Source: Castor canadensis (taxonomy: Eukaryota > Chordata > Mammalia > Rodentia > Castoridae). Taken from it: 64,000 bases of DNA. The position numbers were made by a program, and so were the translations under genes. The notes under the pieces were generated by a model. The model saw only the letters and a list, made by a program, of their open reading frames with translations, had not been told where the DNA came from and did no database searches. Of the stretch, positions 44,915 through 56,429 are shown one piece after another (the first letter of the stretch is position 1; each line of letters opens with the position of its first letter). The stretch lies in assembly GCF_047511655.1 (NCBI RefSeq), contig NC_133389.1, positions 41,709,295-41,773,294 of the forward strand. Reading direction: 5' to 3'.

Positions 44915-46010
44915 ATATATGCACCCTATGTGGGGAAAAAGGAACACTGATACACTGCTGGTGATAATGTAAGCTAGTACAACCACTATGGAGAACAGTA
45001 TGGAGGCTCCTTAAAAAACTAGAAATAGTTCTGCCATATGATCCAACAATACCACTCCTAGGGATATACCTGAAGGAATGTGACTCAGGTTACAACAAAG
45101 GCACCTGCACACCCGTGATTATTGCACCACTATTCACAATAGCTAAGCTATGAAAACAGCCAAGATGCCCCACTACCGACAAATGGATTAAGAAAATGTG
45201 GTATTTATATACGATGGAATTTTATTCATCTGCAAAGAATGAAATTTTGTTGTTCAAAGGTAAATGGATGGAATTGGAGAATATCATCTTAACCGAAGTT
45301 AGCCAAGCTCAGAAGGCCAAAAGCCACAGGTTCTCCCTCACATATGGATTGTAGACCTAAAACAAATGGAGTAATATTATTGGACATGGGTCACACTAAG
45401 GGGAAGCTATGCAAGGGAGAGATAGGGCAAAGGAAGGAAACCAAAAATTTGAATGTGGTTGATATGCTCACTGTACAGGAATGAATATAGAAATCCTAAA
45501 TTGGCCAGGGCCACCATGGGAAAGGGACTAGGGAGGAGTGAAGAGGACTGGAAGACGTGAATCAATTGGGACTGTAATACTTATCTGCATGGAAACACCA
45601 CAAGAAAACTCCGTGTGTAGCTATCTTTATCTCAAACTAGCAAAAAATATTTTCTCATTTTATCTTTTATGTTTGTTTCTTCTACAAAATCAGAGAACAG
45701 GAGGGTGGAATAGACTGGGGAGGGGTAGTACCAGTAAGTGGTGGGGGGAGGTGGTGGGGAAAGGGGTAGGAGGATGAATATGGTACAAACAATGTGTACA
45801 CATGTATGTAAATCCAAAAATGACACCTGTTGAAGCTGTTCCAGGAATCAGAAGGAGGGAGATGAGGGAGAGAAGAGGAGGGGTGAATTCAAGTATGATA
45901 TATTTGATACATTGTAAGAACCTTTGTAAATGCTACCATGTACCCACACCCATCAGAACTATATAATAAATAAATAAATGGGAACATTCTGAAAAAACAA
46001 GATATATGCA
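44915..46010 (+). mobile_element. LINE-1 3' end (ORF2 C-terminus and a second 3' UTR type)
   Basis: It starts near 'gaacactgatacactgctgg', continues with ORF2 tail codons ('ccactatggagaacagtatg', 'acaataccactcctaggg', 'ctattcacaatagctaag'), then a 3' UTR that ends 'gaacctttgtaaatgctacc', unlike the 'tgtatgcacatatgaata' type of its neighbour. This 3' UTR is what the antisense copies at 13.8, 16.9, 56.4 and 63.8 kb match. The coding part carries stops (e.g. 'gctatgaaaacagcc'). ATATATGCA at 44915-44923 and 46002-46010 may be its duplication, but it is short and low in complexity. Confidence 0.85.
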
Positions 46011-46029
46011 TACCATAACTGGTTTTATG

Positions 46030-46160
46030 TGTATTCATTCATTTATTTACAGAAAACCTATGTGCCTACTTATATCGGTTCTGCTGTGTGCAACATACCT
46101 TGGAGTAAAGAAAATGATAATCTTGGCACTCATGGAACTTAAAACCTAGCTTTTATAAAC
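46030..46160 (-). mobile_element. LINE-2 fragment, antisense
   Basis: 'gtattcattcatttatttac', 'tgtgcctacttatatcggtt', 'cttggcactcatggaactta' and 'aaacctagctttta' follow the antisense L2 order ('attcattcaacaaatatttattgag...ctcatggagcttacattctagt'). Confidence 0.7.
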
Positions 46161-46199
46161 ATAACCTTTAAATCCTAATAAAGTACTGGGATAATAAGC

Positions 46200-48940
46200 T
46201 GTCCTGTCCCCTAAGCATTTAAGTTTAACGACTAAGTTGAGATAATAGAGAGCAAGTCATCAAGATAAATATTTTCCTATCTAAATTCTACATGACATGG
46301 AAACTAGCAGATATTCATCATGTATCTTTTTTTATCAAGATAAATTCCTGATGTTTTATCATCTAAATAATCATTACTAATGAGAAATGAATAAATAGCA
46401 AGAAGCATAGCTTTGATAATTGCTATATTTATTCAGACGTTTGGCTGCATTTACTGAATATGTAAAACAAAAATGGCAATTTAGAGTTCTACATTCTAGT
46501 TATATATTTGTGGACTTTTTAAAATAAAAAATCTTTCCCACAAGACTATAAAATTCTTGAGGTATACCTTCATATCTAAGTATGGCATATAGTAAATACT
46601 AAATAAAACCTTTGAATAAATTAATGAACAAGTAAAAGAAAGAAAAAACATAAATCAACTCAGAATGTAGTTATTTTAACCTACAGAGAATGCAATCAAA
46701 TTTTTCATTAATACTTTTAGATCCACAAATATTCTTTTCAAGTTCACACTTAGCCAAGACCTTAATTTGGAAGGTTTTATTAATGAGATTCAGATGTATT
46801 TGGATTGAAAAGCTTGAAAATCGCCTTACTTCTCTTCATTCTTTCTCCTGGGTTATCACTCTTTGGCACATTCCTGACCTTTACTTTGGAGTTCATATTA
46901 AGGACCTTTTGCTACTATCCTTTTACGAGTTGTTCAACTTTCTCCCAGATATATTTCCACCAGTAATTACCATCTCCCTCCCTTTGTTTCATTTGCATGT
47001 TATAATACCATAGGTTAAAATAAAATTAGTCATAGTTGTGAAGCAGAACTACAAGTAAAACATAGAAAACACTTTCTGTGTCAGTAGGATACTATCATTT
47101 AAAAATTTTAAAACTTCATTGCACATTTAAATGTGCAATGGAATAAGTAGTGAATTCATAAATCCTATACATTTATCTTTAGGCAATTATAACAATTATA
47201 AAATATTATGACTGATGTAGCAATGTTTTGAAGATTAATTGGCTTAACTACACAATTCAATTTCTTAGTGTCTTCTTTACTTATATCATATAAAATGGTT
47301 AAGTACTAGTGTCATCCAGAAGTTACAATTGTATGCTTTTGGAAATAGAACTGTATATTACACAATGAACAAAGAATAAATTAACAAGATTTCCCCCCAT
47401 TATGTTCAATTAAATAGGTTTATACAAATCCTACAACTTTTGTAGCACTCTTCTCAAATGTTTGCAGTAGCCATCAAGAACTTGAAAAAAAAAAAGTAAC
47501 TGAAGATGAAATATGAGTTGTGCTTATGTTAAACCAAACAAACCAAAAAACCTTCAGAATTATATCAGTGCTTTAAGCTTGTCACTTGAGGATTAGATTT
47601 TAATATTAGGGTTCAAGTATCAAAAAGTATAATAGCCATCTTTAAGTGACTTCACCAAATGAAGATATTCATGGAACTTGGTCCTCCCAATGCAAAATAA
47701 TTCTATGTGATTTTAAGCAAGTTTACCAGATATGCTTGTAAAGTTTTAAATTATTGTGCCAAAATAAGAACAAGGGCATATAAAATGGATCTCAGTCCAT
47801 CATTTTGGCTTTTTGAAGAACATCTATGACATAGTATTAATCATTAGGGGATCAATATGGATACCAGGCTTTCATGAGAAATATGTTTGCTGACCTTAAT
47901 AAATCTTTCAGTGTGTAAATACAGAAATAATTTGTATAGGCAATTTTCTGCTGAATTACACTTTTCTATACACATTCTTATGCCACATGTATTTTTTAAC
48001 AACTTATACTAAAGGTTCGATGTAATGGCAATTTTCATAAAGAAACATGTTAATTTACCTCACAATAGTTATTTTCATATCTAGTAATGTAGTCATCATT
48101 ATGATTAATCTGTATTTATGAGTTTTAAAACTCTTTCACTACTGTGAATAACGTTGCAATGAATACAGTGTTTTCTGTTTTTTTACTTAGAGTAGAAGTG
48201 ACAATATTAACAAGTTTGAAAATATTTAAATCTGCCCATAAATCCAATATTTTTTGAGGCAGCCAGAGAAATTGTTCTGTGTAAGAAATATATAAAAGGA
48301 ACCATCAACTAAAGTGAATTCATGAGTCCAACTTAAAATTCCAGGTAGCCCCAGCATGTAGATGGGTGATGACACAAAATTATTTCCTAAAGGATTTGTA
48401 TTAGATTTAACTTGTATTTATTTAGTCATAGAGGAAGGTGTTATGTTAACAGTTCTCAACTACTCACAAAAGCCAATTTAACTTTTAATATGGCTAAAAT
48501 ATTTTAATAACAAATAATTGTTCTGAGTGCTTTTTAAGTCTTCCATACTTTCCTCCTATTTTTGAATGTTTTCTGTGAGTACCAATATTCTGAACCTCTC
48601 CACAGGTCAAATTCTGAGCATGGAAGTGTGTTCTTCCTCTTTGAGCACAGGGGCCAGAGGAAAGGAAAACAAGATAGAGTTGTTGACTGGGCTACTGAGT
48701 AGAGGTTCCCAGGACTCGTTATGTCCAGGCAAGACGGGGGAGTCTTGGAAAAGAGGGAGCAAAAGGCAGAATGCTCTGCTAAATCATACATCAGTGCTAA
48801 AAAATATATCCACATCAAGAAAGAAAATTATTGAATCCAAGGAGAATGTTGGTGTCAGGGAAAACATTTTTGGTTGATATTTTTCTACAAGATACAATAA
48901 GAATACTTTTAGATAATTTAAAAGCTGTAAAAGTTCAAAC
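46200..48940. other. Mostly unique AT-rich DNA upstream of the candidate exon
   Basis: No gene seen. 'ataaaattcttgaggtatac' and 'agtaaatactaaataaaacc' (46545-46640) are a likely L2 3' end. The 24-bp palindrome at 47117-47140 is listed separately. Frames at 46690-47013 and on both strands of 48534-48877 are of chance length. If the 48982 exon is real, this is intron. Confidence 0.55.
47117..47140. repeat. 24-bp perfect palindrome
   Basis: CATTGCACATTT followed directly by AAATGTGCAATG: the 24 bases equal their own reverse complement with no spacer. The flanks (T and G) break the symmetry. No gene or repeat context is visible. Confidence 0.95.
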
Positions 48941-48981
48941 AAATTGAAATGATTTCTCAACTACATATATTTATCTTCTAG

Positions 48982-49131
48982 AAAACAAAAGAGAAATTGC
49001 TGGAAGAAAATCTATGTTTAGCTCAAGAGTATCAAATGATGCAGAACATTTACTTAAAAGAAAAGGATAATTACTTCAAAGTGTATGATAAACAGCTATC
49101 ACTTGATGCTTCAGTCAGTGATAAGAAACAG
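48982..49131 (+). CDS. Candidate internal coding exon of an unidentified coiled-coil-like protein
   Basis: The 150-bp block is open in one frame for exactly 50 codons; both other + frames have stops. It is preceded by a branch-like CTCAAC about 22 nt upstream, a pyrimidine-rich TTATCTTCTAG acceptor (AG at 48980-48981) and followed by CAG|GTACAG (GT at 49132-49133). The donor is not strong: positions +4 and +5 differ from consensus. Phase is 0 at both ends, so it could be skipped without a frameshift. The peptide starts KTKEKLLEENLCLAQEYQMM and continues with KEKDN, a tyrosine-rich middle and a DASVSDKKQ end. It is rich in Lys/Glu/Gln with Leu/Met/Tyr spacing suited to a coiled coil, with no cysteine or catalytic motif. 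I could not match it to a named gene. No second exon was recognised in the window, so the flanking introns would be very large. It could be a pseudo-exon; coding-like amino-acid use and an exact triplet length argue against that. Confidence 0.6.
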
Positions 49132-50045
49132 GTACAGTTTTTTCAAATTTTTTAAATAATGATTTATTTGACATGTGCACTACAAAAAATAAAAAGTGGT
49201 CAGTTTTTAGATTTTCAGCATGATAATGGTCCTTATGCTACAAAAAATGGTATATTTTATTTTTGTAAAGGCTCATTGTATATTTCTGTCAACCTTCTGA
49301 AGTTGAATTTTGAAAGAATGTTTGAGACATGAAAAACTTAGTTTTTAATCTACCATTTCATACTAATTTGCTTTTAATTACCAAAACTACAAATCCCCTT
49401 TTTTTCTTATTTTAGTGCACACTTCAATACTGTATTATAGACTTCAAATTTCAATTCTAACTGTAGGTGATCTCTCAGAACGGGCTGCTAAGTCTCCCTT
49501 TTGACTATGTGCTCTAATTTTTTTTTTATTTTCTTATTTGTTGTTTTTTATTTTCATATTCTCTTATTATATGAGAATTAATTAGAAACTTGGACAAATA
49601 GCTTACTCCTTCTGGTTACTGGCAATCTCTGAGAATTCTGATTGTATTTTATAAAATCTCCTGTAATGGTAAAAATACAAAAGAAAACTTACATGAATCA
49701 AAAAGGAAGAAAAATATGGTGTGATTAAAAAAGGGTGGGGAAGCTTCAATATAAAGAGTCTTTGTCCCCAAGATTTGAATTTCAAAAAAGATAGAAGCCT
49801 GATTTCTTTTTTTAACAATTTACTTAGCCACAAGAGCCAGTACACTGCTAATGCATCTTTTCTCCTATTGATATTGTCCATGATGCTGTACTATAAGCTA
49901 CAGTTTAGAAATTTAGTAATATACTTACCTTTCATTATTATGGAAATTCGGAGAAGCAAGTAATTTAACCTTTCCAACCTCAGTTTTCTCATCTATAAAA
50001 TAAGTTACCTCACAAGTGAATTGTTTGGGAAAAAAAGTTACTTTT
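49132..50045. other. Intron-like AT-rich DNA
   Basis: No gene or well-defined repeat. Frames on both strands at 49603-49963 overlap and have no recognisable domain. Confidence 0.55.
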
Positions 50046-50049
50046 TTCC

Positions 50050-50855
50050 AACCACTCTGGAAAAAAATTTGTAGGCTACTTAAAAAGCTAGACATTGATC
50101 TACCATTTGATCCAGCAATACCACTCTTGGGGATATACGCAAAAGACTGTGACACAGGTCACTCCAGAGGCACCTGCACACCCATGTTTATTGCGGCACT
50201 ATTCACAATAGCCAAGTTATGGAAACAGCCAAGATGCCCCACCACTGACGAATGGATCAAGAAAATGTGGTATCTATACACAATGGAATTTTATGCAGCC
50301 ATGAAGAAGAACGAAATGTTATCATTCACTGGTAAATGGATGGAATTGGAGAACATCATTCTGAGTGAGGTTAGCCTGGCCCAAAAGACCAAAAATCATA
50401 TGTTCTCCCTCCTATGTGGACATTAGATCAAGGGCAAACGCAACAAAGGGATTGGACTTTGAGCACATGATAAAAGTGAGAGCACACAAGGGAGGTGTGA
50501 GGATAGGTAAGACACCTAAAAAATTAGCTAGCATTTGTTGCCCTCAACGCAGAGAAACTAAAGCAGATATCTTAAGCAACTGAGGCCAATAGGAAAAGGG
50601 GACCAGGAACTAGAGAAAAGGTTAGATCAAAAAAAATTAACCTAGAAGGTAACACACATGCACAGGAAATTAATGTGAGTCAACTCCCTGTATAGCTATC
50701 CTTATCTCAACTAGCAAAAACCCTTGTTCCTTCCTATTATTGCTTATACTCTCTCTTCAACAAAATTAGAGATAAGGGCAAAATAGTTTCTGCAGGGAGA
50801 GGGAGGGAGCAGAATGGGTGGTAAGGGAGGAGGGGTGGGGGAAAAAAGAAAAGAA
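50050..50855 (+). mobile_element. LINE-1 3' end with open ORF2 C-terminal frame
   Basis: From 'ccaaccactctggaaaaaaa' the piece encodes the L1 ORF2p tail: the frame 50016-50426 shows '[16 protein letters not shown]', 'GTCTPMFIAALFTIAKLWKQ' and 'TDEWIKKMWYLYTMEFYAA' and ends at the natural ORF2 stop. The 3' UTR ('gggattggactttgagcaca' onward) nearly matches the 44158 insertion. It stops after the G-rich tract in 'gggggaaaaaagaaaagaaa', without the usual 'tgtatgcacatatgaata' end, so the 3' terminus is short. It has no reverse transcriptase or endonuclease domain and is inactive. Confidence 0.88.
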
Positions 50856-50859
50856 AGAA

Positions 50860-51600
50860 CTGTTAAGCAACTGTAATTATTACATTCATCTGTATGCTGA
50901 TTATAAATTCCCCTATGTCTCTCCTTCCTCCCTCTACTTGAATGAGAGTTAATGCTTACAAATATACTGAGTAAAAGAAGCATATATTTCCCTTACAAAT
51001 TTGTATCAGAATAGTAGAATATAAAAGTAGATCAAGAAATAAATGTCTTTGGGAAACAACTGAAAATACAATAACCTGCCCAAATCTTAGTATCCTCAAA
51101 CCACTGTACAGAATTCAAAGGGGATCTCTGTATCCATGGAGCATCTGTCCAGTAATTTCATGCATTTGACATTGTTTCTGAGATCAAACATATTCTGTAT
51201 GTTGCTCATAATTGAGGAGGAGAAAATAATTGATTACTATATTGCATTTCCTCTTCTAATCCAGGGGGAAGCAAACAAATCATATGCACACTTGTTATAG
51301 ATTGTACAGAATCTTTTGGTGGCAAATGACAACTCTATCGGATATCCGCATAAATAGTAGACACTTGCCCTTTAAGCAAGAACCCTAACAGCCTATTTCC
51401 ATAGTAAGAACAGAGTTATCTTGGTCTCATTTTTTTTTAAATTAAGGCTAATCTTGATGCAAGATACAAGGAATGAGATCCTGGTGTGAGCAGACAGACA
51501 ATGGAGAATGCTAAGAGACTAGGTTTATGTTTGTGATCCCTCAGACGAATCACTCTTTTAGCACACCTGTTTCAGGGAAACTTTCAAAGATTTATTTGTA
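50860..51600. other. Unique DNA
   Basis: No gene seen. Repeat-free and close to the candidate element that follows; no individual signal that I would call. Confidence 0.5.
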
Positions 51601-51609
51601 CTTCCAGTC

Positions 51610-51860
51610 ATTTTTCATTTCCATCCTTCAGCGATGGAGGTCATTAAGTGCAGGCTGCCCTTGTCTGTGTCATGTAGGATCAATTTGCTGCAATGGACAG
51701 AGAGGCCTTACTGATGCTGTTAAATCTGTCAGTGAGAAAAGGATCGTATGTCATTAGTGCCTAATGCACTGCTTATAGGATAGAATTTGGCCATCAAAAA
51801 TGAGAAAACCCATTAATATTTTAGTCCATTTCCTTGATATTGCAGTATTTCCCCTGTGTG
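51610..51860. promoter_or_regulatory. Candidate conserved non-coding element (enhancer-like)
   Basis: This block is repeat-free, has balanced composition and lacks a maintained coding frame. CATTAG (51752-51757) and CTAATG (51761-51766) form an inverted pair of homeodomain-like cores around TGC, and 'ggtcattaagtgcaggct' with 'ctgcaatggacagagagg' upstream is the kind of low-redundancy text seen in conserved enhancers. Conservation could not be tested. Confidence 0.3.
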
Positions 51861-52795
51861 TAGATTTTAGTCCTCTGGTCAGTTTAGTTTGGGGTACACA
51901 AAAGTACCATTCAGCATCTGGTTCCCTTGGTGAATTCCCTTGTGATAAAATGGATCACACTCATTAATTTTGTGTACTGTTTTTTCCTGCTTTAGACTAA
52001 TGTCATTGATTATAACCTGAATTCTTTTTGGCATGATAAATAGTGATATTTCAATCATTGTCATTCTTTGATGATATTATTCTCTCTACACAAATTACAC
52101 ATTTTCATACTTTTAGTTTTAGCAAGAAACTTGATGGAAGAGTAAAACAAATTAAAAATAATTCACCTTTCCTCACCATATTTTACATACAGACATTTCC
52201 AATGTTAGAATGTTGTAGCATTGTTCTCAGTAATAATATTATATCTGATTTATTTGCATATGCTTCTTAATACTTCCCTGTACTTTAAATTTTTGCAGTG
52301 ATGGGTATTTTCCCCTTTAAAAATCAGAAACAGCCAAAAGCAATTATGCAAAATTCTTATTTACCCTGTTCATGGGTAACGATGGAATAGAATCCAATCT
52401 AAAACTTCTCAGATGTCAAAATTAAAATTAGAAATGGATGAAGGAAAAAAACCTGAAAAGAAGGTTTTATTTCTATGTGAATATAGATATCTATATCATT
52501 TTCACAAATTTCCAATATCTTTTTCTATTCTCTCTTTAAAAATATCCATGAATATTTCAATGAAATCACTGTGCATTTGTTTCAAGTGCCACCTGAAATT
52601 CTTCCGCCCACAAAGAAAGATAAGTTAAGCCTGTATGCAAGTGTCGATGTGGTCTATTGGCTGAAAACTAGATCTCTTCCAAAACTGGTTTAAAACTATT
52701 TAAAATTTCTTTCATGAGCCATTTGTAAAGTTTAACCTGTTCCTACTCCAAATCCCAGCACTTTTAAACTAATGGAGTAAAACTATCACAGAACC
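51861..52795. other. Unique AT-rich DNA
   Basis: No gene or named repeat. The part 51890-52075 has a similar motif-rich look to the candidate element and could be its extension. Confidence 0.45.
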
Positions 52796-52799
52796 AGAC

Positions 52800-53010
52800 A
52801 AAACATAACAAGCATTTATGTGGACCCAGGTGTCTATCCTATGTACTATGCAATTTGCAAATGTTATCTTTTTAATGCCCCAGAATTCTCCTGGAATTTT
52901 TCTATTTTTATTGTTATCATCCCCAATATAAGATATGGAACCTGAGGTGAGTATGTCTTAAGATGATCCAGGCGGACAGAGTGCCTGTGATGGGAATGAA
53001 ACTCGAGATT
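52800..53010 (-). mobile_element. MIR SINE, antisense
   Basis: 'tatgtactatgcaatttgca', 'attgttatcatccccaatat', 'gaacctgaggtgagtatg' and 'ctgtgatgggaatgaaactc' follow the antisense MIR order with the expected divergence. The 64-aa frame beginning at 52963 is partly inside it. Confidence 0.6.
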
Positions 53011-53014
53011 TTCG

Positions 53015-54260
53015 TTATGTCCAACCTATTTCATCATTATGATACTACTTGCTATACTACTGTAATGTTAATTAAAGAATCCTGTATGTGTGTCATCAGG
53101 TTTTCCAAAGCTACCAAGCCATGTAAATTACATGGAATGTCTCTAGTGTCCACCTAAAACAGATTCTTTGATCCACTATTTGTTTTTGTACTTTTGTCTT
53201 ATTGGAGTCCCCCTTTTTAAATGGTAGTTTTCAGGAGAAAGGACTACCTATTTAAATTAATGGTGATTTGATTTACATAGGGATTATAGATAAGTTTCAT
53301 AACTCTAAATTGTAAATTTGAAGAACTAGAAGTATCCTTAGAAGTTCTGCCCTCCTCTTTACAAAATAATTTTACAGATGAAGAATCTTGGAAAGGACAG
53401 AGTCTCATGTTCAGTTAAGCAGAAGAAAAGTCATTTTTGTACAAAGTTGTCTAAACTTACATTCAGATTTTTTTCTCCAAAGGACTACAGATAAGTCTGT
53501 GCTGTAATATTTTATTTAAAGGGGTAAGTGGACCAATAGCTGACAGGTTAGATGAAATATCATCCTCAAGTGATGCGGACTTTGGAAGGAACAACACAGG
53601 GATGCGAGGCAGAGGACTCAATGTGCTGGGCTCTGAGGGGATATTTTGGGGGTTCACCAAAGTCAAACACTACTCATTCATTCATTGAGTTATTCAAAAT
53701 AAATTAGTTATCACCCATCACACTGACATAGACACCGTAGTGAGCCCAAAAGAAATACACTATCCTATCTCTGCTCCAGTGCTGACGGCCATGACCTGAG
53801 TCAAGGGGATTCTTTCCTAGAACATAGTGGAGAATCAGATCCCATGTTTCATGGTCTCATTGGGTGAAATTTCTATCTTAAATTCTCTAAAACCTTGAAC
53901 CATCTGTAGATTTTATTACTTTTTCCCCTTTTCATCAGTGTCCAAACGTGGTTTCCTCTAACCCTCACTTTAGATTGAGTTGGTCAGGAGTCAGAGTAAA
54001 TTCTAGCAATAAACAAAATTATTTTCCTAGAGAGATGTAAAAGCTGCTTTAATTCTCATTTTTTAGTATTTCCAAATGCTTGCTATCTTGCATATATTAA
54101 AATTGTACTTTGAGTGGTGATTTCCATGTGGTTGTTTCAGTATAGATAAAATTTTCTTTCATAGGAAAATGAAAGTTTTAAATAGTTTTCTTTCCTAAAA
54201 CACCTATTTGAAGACCTTGTCAGTATCTCTATTTCTATTTCTTACAACACAGGCATCTGT
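53015..54260. other. Non-coding DNA with a weak antisense L2
   Basis: 'attcattcattgagttattc' (53674-53693) followed by 'acactgacatagacaccgta' resembles an antisense L2/MIR end (53669-53830). 'ttttacagatgaagaatctt' near 53370 may be another MIR remnant. No gene recognised. Confidence 0.5.
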
Positions 54261-54261
54261 G

Positions 54262-54307
54262 AGCACACACACATACAACACACAAAACAACACACACACA
54301 CACACTC
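54262..54307. repeat. (CA)n microsatellite
   Basis: Interrupted CA repeats ('cacacacatacaacacac' and 'acacacacacacacac'). Likely length-polymorphic. The 61-aa frame through it is a low-complexity artefact. Confidence 0.9.
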
Positions 54308-54309
54308 CT

Positions 54310-54765
54310 TTGTCCTGTTTCTTAGAACACACTCACGCATGCACGTACATTCACACATTTGCTCTAACGGAGTCACCACACCTCATAGGCTGAGTAGCTT
54401 CCATTAAATTCCTACCATCTCCTTTCTCTGAAGAGCTCTCTTCAAGAGACCTCAGAAACACATTTGTGATTCATGAAACAGGAGAAGACAGCTGGTACTC
54501 TATTGTTTCACCCCAATGATTGTCCTTTCTATTATCCAAACTTCAGTGGGAAGCACCGAGAGTTTATTTTCTGGACAAGACTTCAGAAGAGTAAACTTGG
54601 CTTAAGTCAAGCCATTTTCTGAATACAGCACCACTTTCAGTGAATTATATATTTGTGTAGCTTTTATGAAAATTTGAAAGGATGTTCTAGTGGAGGTGCA
54701 TAGCAATGCACAAAGTTTTAACATTAGCTACACCTTAAAGTGTTACTGAGTGAGATGGCAAAGGA
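54310..54765. other. Unique DNA
   Basis: No gene or named repeat recognised. Confidence 0.5.
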
Positions 54766-54769
54766 TCTC

Positions 54770-55925
54770 TGGTATATCAAAGACTTTCATAGACTTCCAA
54801 AAAATCAATGACCTAGTAAAGAAATGGGCAACTGAACTAAACAGAACTTTTTCAAAGGAAGAAGTCCAAATGACTAAAAAACACATGCAAAAATGCTCAC
54901 CATCCCTGGACATAAAGGAAATGCAAATCAAAACCACACTAAGATTTCACCTCACCCCTGTTAGAACAGCTACCATCAAGAACACCAACAGCAAATGTTG
55001 GAGAGGATGCTGGAAAAAGGAACTCACATACACTGCTGGTGGGAATGTAAGCTAGTACAACCACTTTGGAAAACAATGTGGAGGCTTCTTAAAAAACTAA
55101 GAATAGTTCTGCCATACAATCCAGCAATACCACTCCTAGGGATATACCCAAAGGAATGTGACTCAGGTTACTACAAAGGCACCTGCACACCCATGTTTAC
55201 TGCAGCACTATTCATAATAGCCAAGCTATGAAAACAGCCAAGATGCCCCACTACCAAAGAATGGATTAGGAAAATGTGGTATTTACACACAAGGGAATTT
55301 TATTCAGCCACAAAGAAGAATGAAATTTTGTCATTCGCAGGTAAATGGGTAGAACCAGAGAACATTATCTTAAATGAAGTTAGTAAGGCTCAGAAGGCCA
55401 AAAATAACATGTTCTCCCTCATTTGTAGATTATAGACCTAAAACAAATGCAGTAACATTATTGGACATAGGTCACACTAAAGGGAGGCCATGCACAGGAG
55501 AGAAAGGGCAAGGGAAGGAAACCAAAAACTTGAATGTGGTTGTTGTGCTCTCTGTATAGGAATGAATATAGAAATCTTAACCTGGCAAAGGCCACTATGG
55601 GAAAGGGACTAGAGAGAAGTACAGAGTATGGTAGAGATGAGCCGATTTGGGTTGTATACATATATGCATGGAAACAACACAAGGAATCTCCCTGTATAGC
55701 TATCTTTATCTCAAACTAGCAAAAACGCCATGTTTTTCTTATAATCTTTCATGTTTTTTCTTCAACAAAAATCAGAGAACAAGGGGGCAGACCAGGTTCT
55801 TCCCGGAGGTGGGGGGGGAGGTCCAAGTAATGTATATACATGTAAGTAAATGCAAAAATGCTACCTGCTGAGACTGTTCTGGGAATCAGGGGAGATGAGA
55901 TGATAAAATAAACTTCATTAGAAAA
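54770..55925 (+). mobile_element. LINE-1 3' end, longest ORF2 segment in the window
   Basis: It begins in the ORF2 C-terminal half: 'KKWATELNRTFSKEEVQM', 'LDIKEMQIKTTLRFHLTPV', then, in a shifted frame, '[19 protein letters not shown]'. The two frames overlap at 54995-55055, which shows a frameshift. Later stops occur ('agccaagctatgaaaacagc'). The 3' UTR has a G-rich tract (about 55800-55822) and ends 'ataaaataaacttcattaga'. The reverse transcriptase and endonuclease regions are absent through 5' truncation. Same 3' UTR group as the 44924-46001 copy. Confidence 0.88.
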
Positions 55926-55991
55926 ACAAACTAAAATTTTCATATATACATATACATTTCATATTTTTTTTTCATATTTTAGTTCCCTAGG

Positions 55992-56065
55992 GTTGGGAAT
56001 GTAGCTCAGTGTTACAGAACTTGTCTAGCATTTGCTAGGACCTGGATTCCACTGCAAAAAATTTT
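55992..56065 (+). mobile_element. ID-type SINE monomer
   Basis: 'ggttgggaatgtagctcagt', 'gttacagaacttgtctagca' and 'aggacctggattccactgc' match the classic rodent ID element ('GGGGTTGGGGATTTAGCTCAG...CTTGCCTAGCAAG...CCCTGGGTTC'), followed by an A/T-rich tail. tRNA-Ala-derived retroposon, not a tRNA gene. Confidence 0.85.
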
Positions 56066-56087
56066 TTTGCAAATAGCTTATGGTTCC

Positions 56088-56290
56088 CCTCAGAAGAATA
56101 TTCCCCCTTCCCCCAGGAAATATCTAGATACCTGGCAGTACCTGGAGACATTTTTGGATGGTCCTAGCATCTAGTTGGCAGAGATCAAGATTCAACTAAG
56201 CATCCTAAAATGTACAGCTCAGCCCATCTGCCACCTGGCTACACACACCAAAATTCTCCAGCCAAAAATGTCAACAACACTGAGGTTATG
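56088..56290 (+). mobile_element. MER5A-like hAT-Charlie DNA transposon
   Basis: 'ggagacatttttggatggtc', 'ctagcatctagttggcagag', 'aactaagcatcctaaaatgt', 'acagctcagcccatc' and 'aaaaatgtcaacaacactga' follow the MER5A consensus order. The left end is eroded. Confidence 0.85.
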
Positions 56291-56429
56291 CTACCTCAAG
56301 ACACATACATGCAGAGATAGTATGCATGTCTTATATATGTTGTATAAATACAGTAAGAAGCATTATGTCCTATATTCCTTTCTTAAAGATTTAAATTATA
56401 TTTCCATATCAAAAATTCTGAGGTCACAT

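Noticed and set aside
48534..48877. Overlapping frames on both strands, considered as a neighbouring exon
   Set aside because: Both strands are open for about 95-103 codons, with no clear splice signals in phase with the 48982 exon.
50016..50426. 136-aa gene
   Set aside because: It is the C-terminal tail of L1 ORF2p; no catalytic domain is present.
55992..56065. tRNA gene
   Set aside because: Matches the rodent ID retroposon with an A/T-rich tail.
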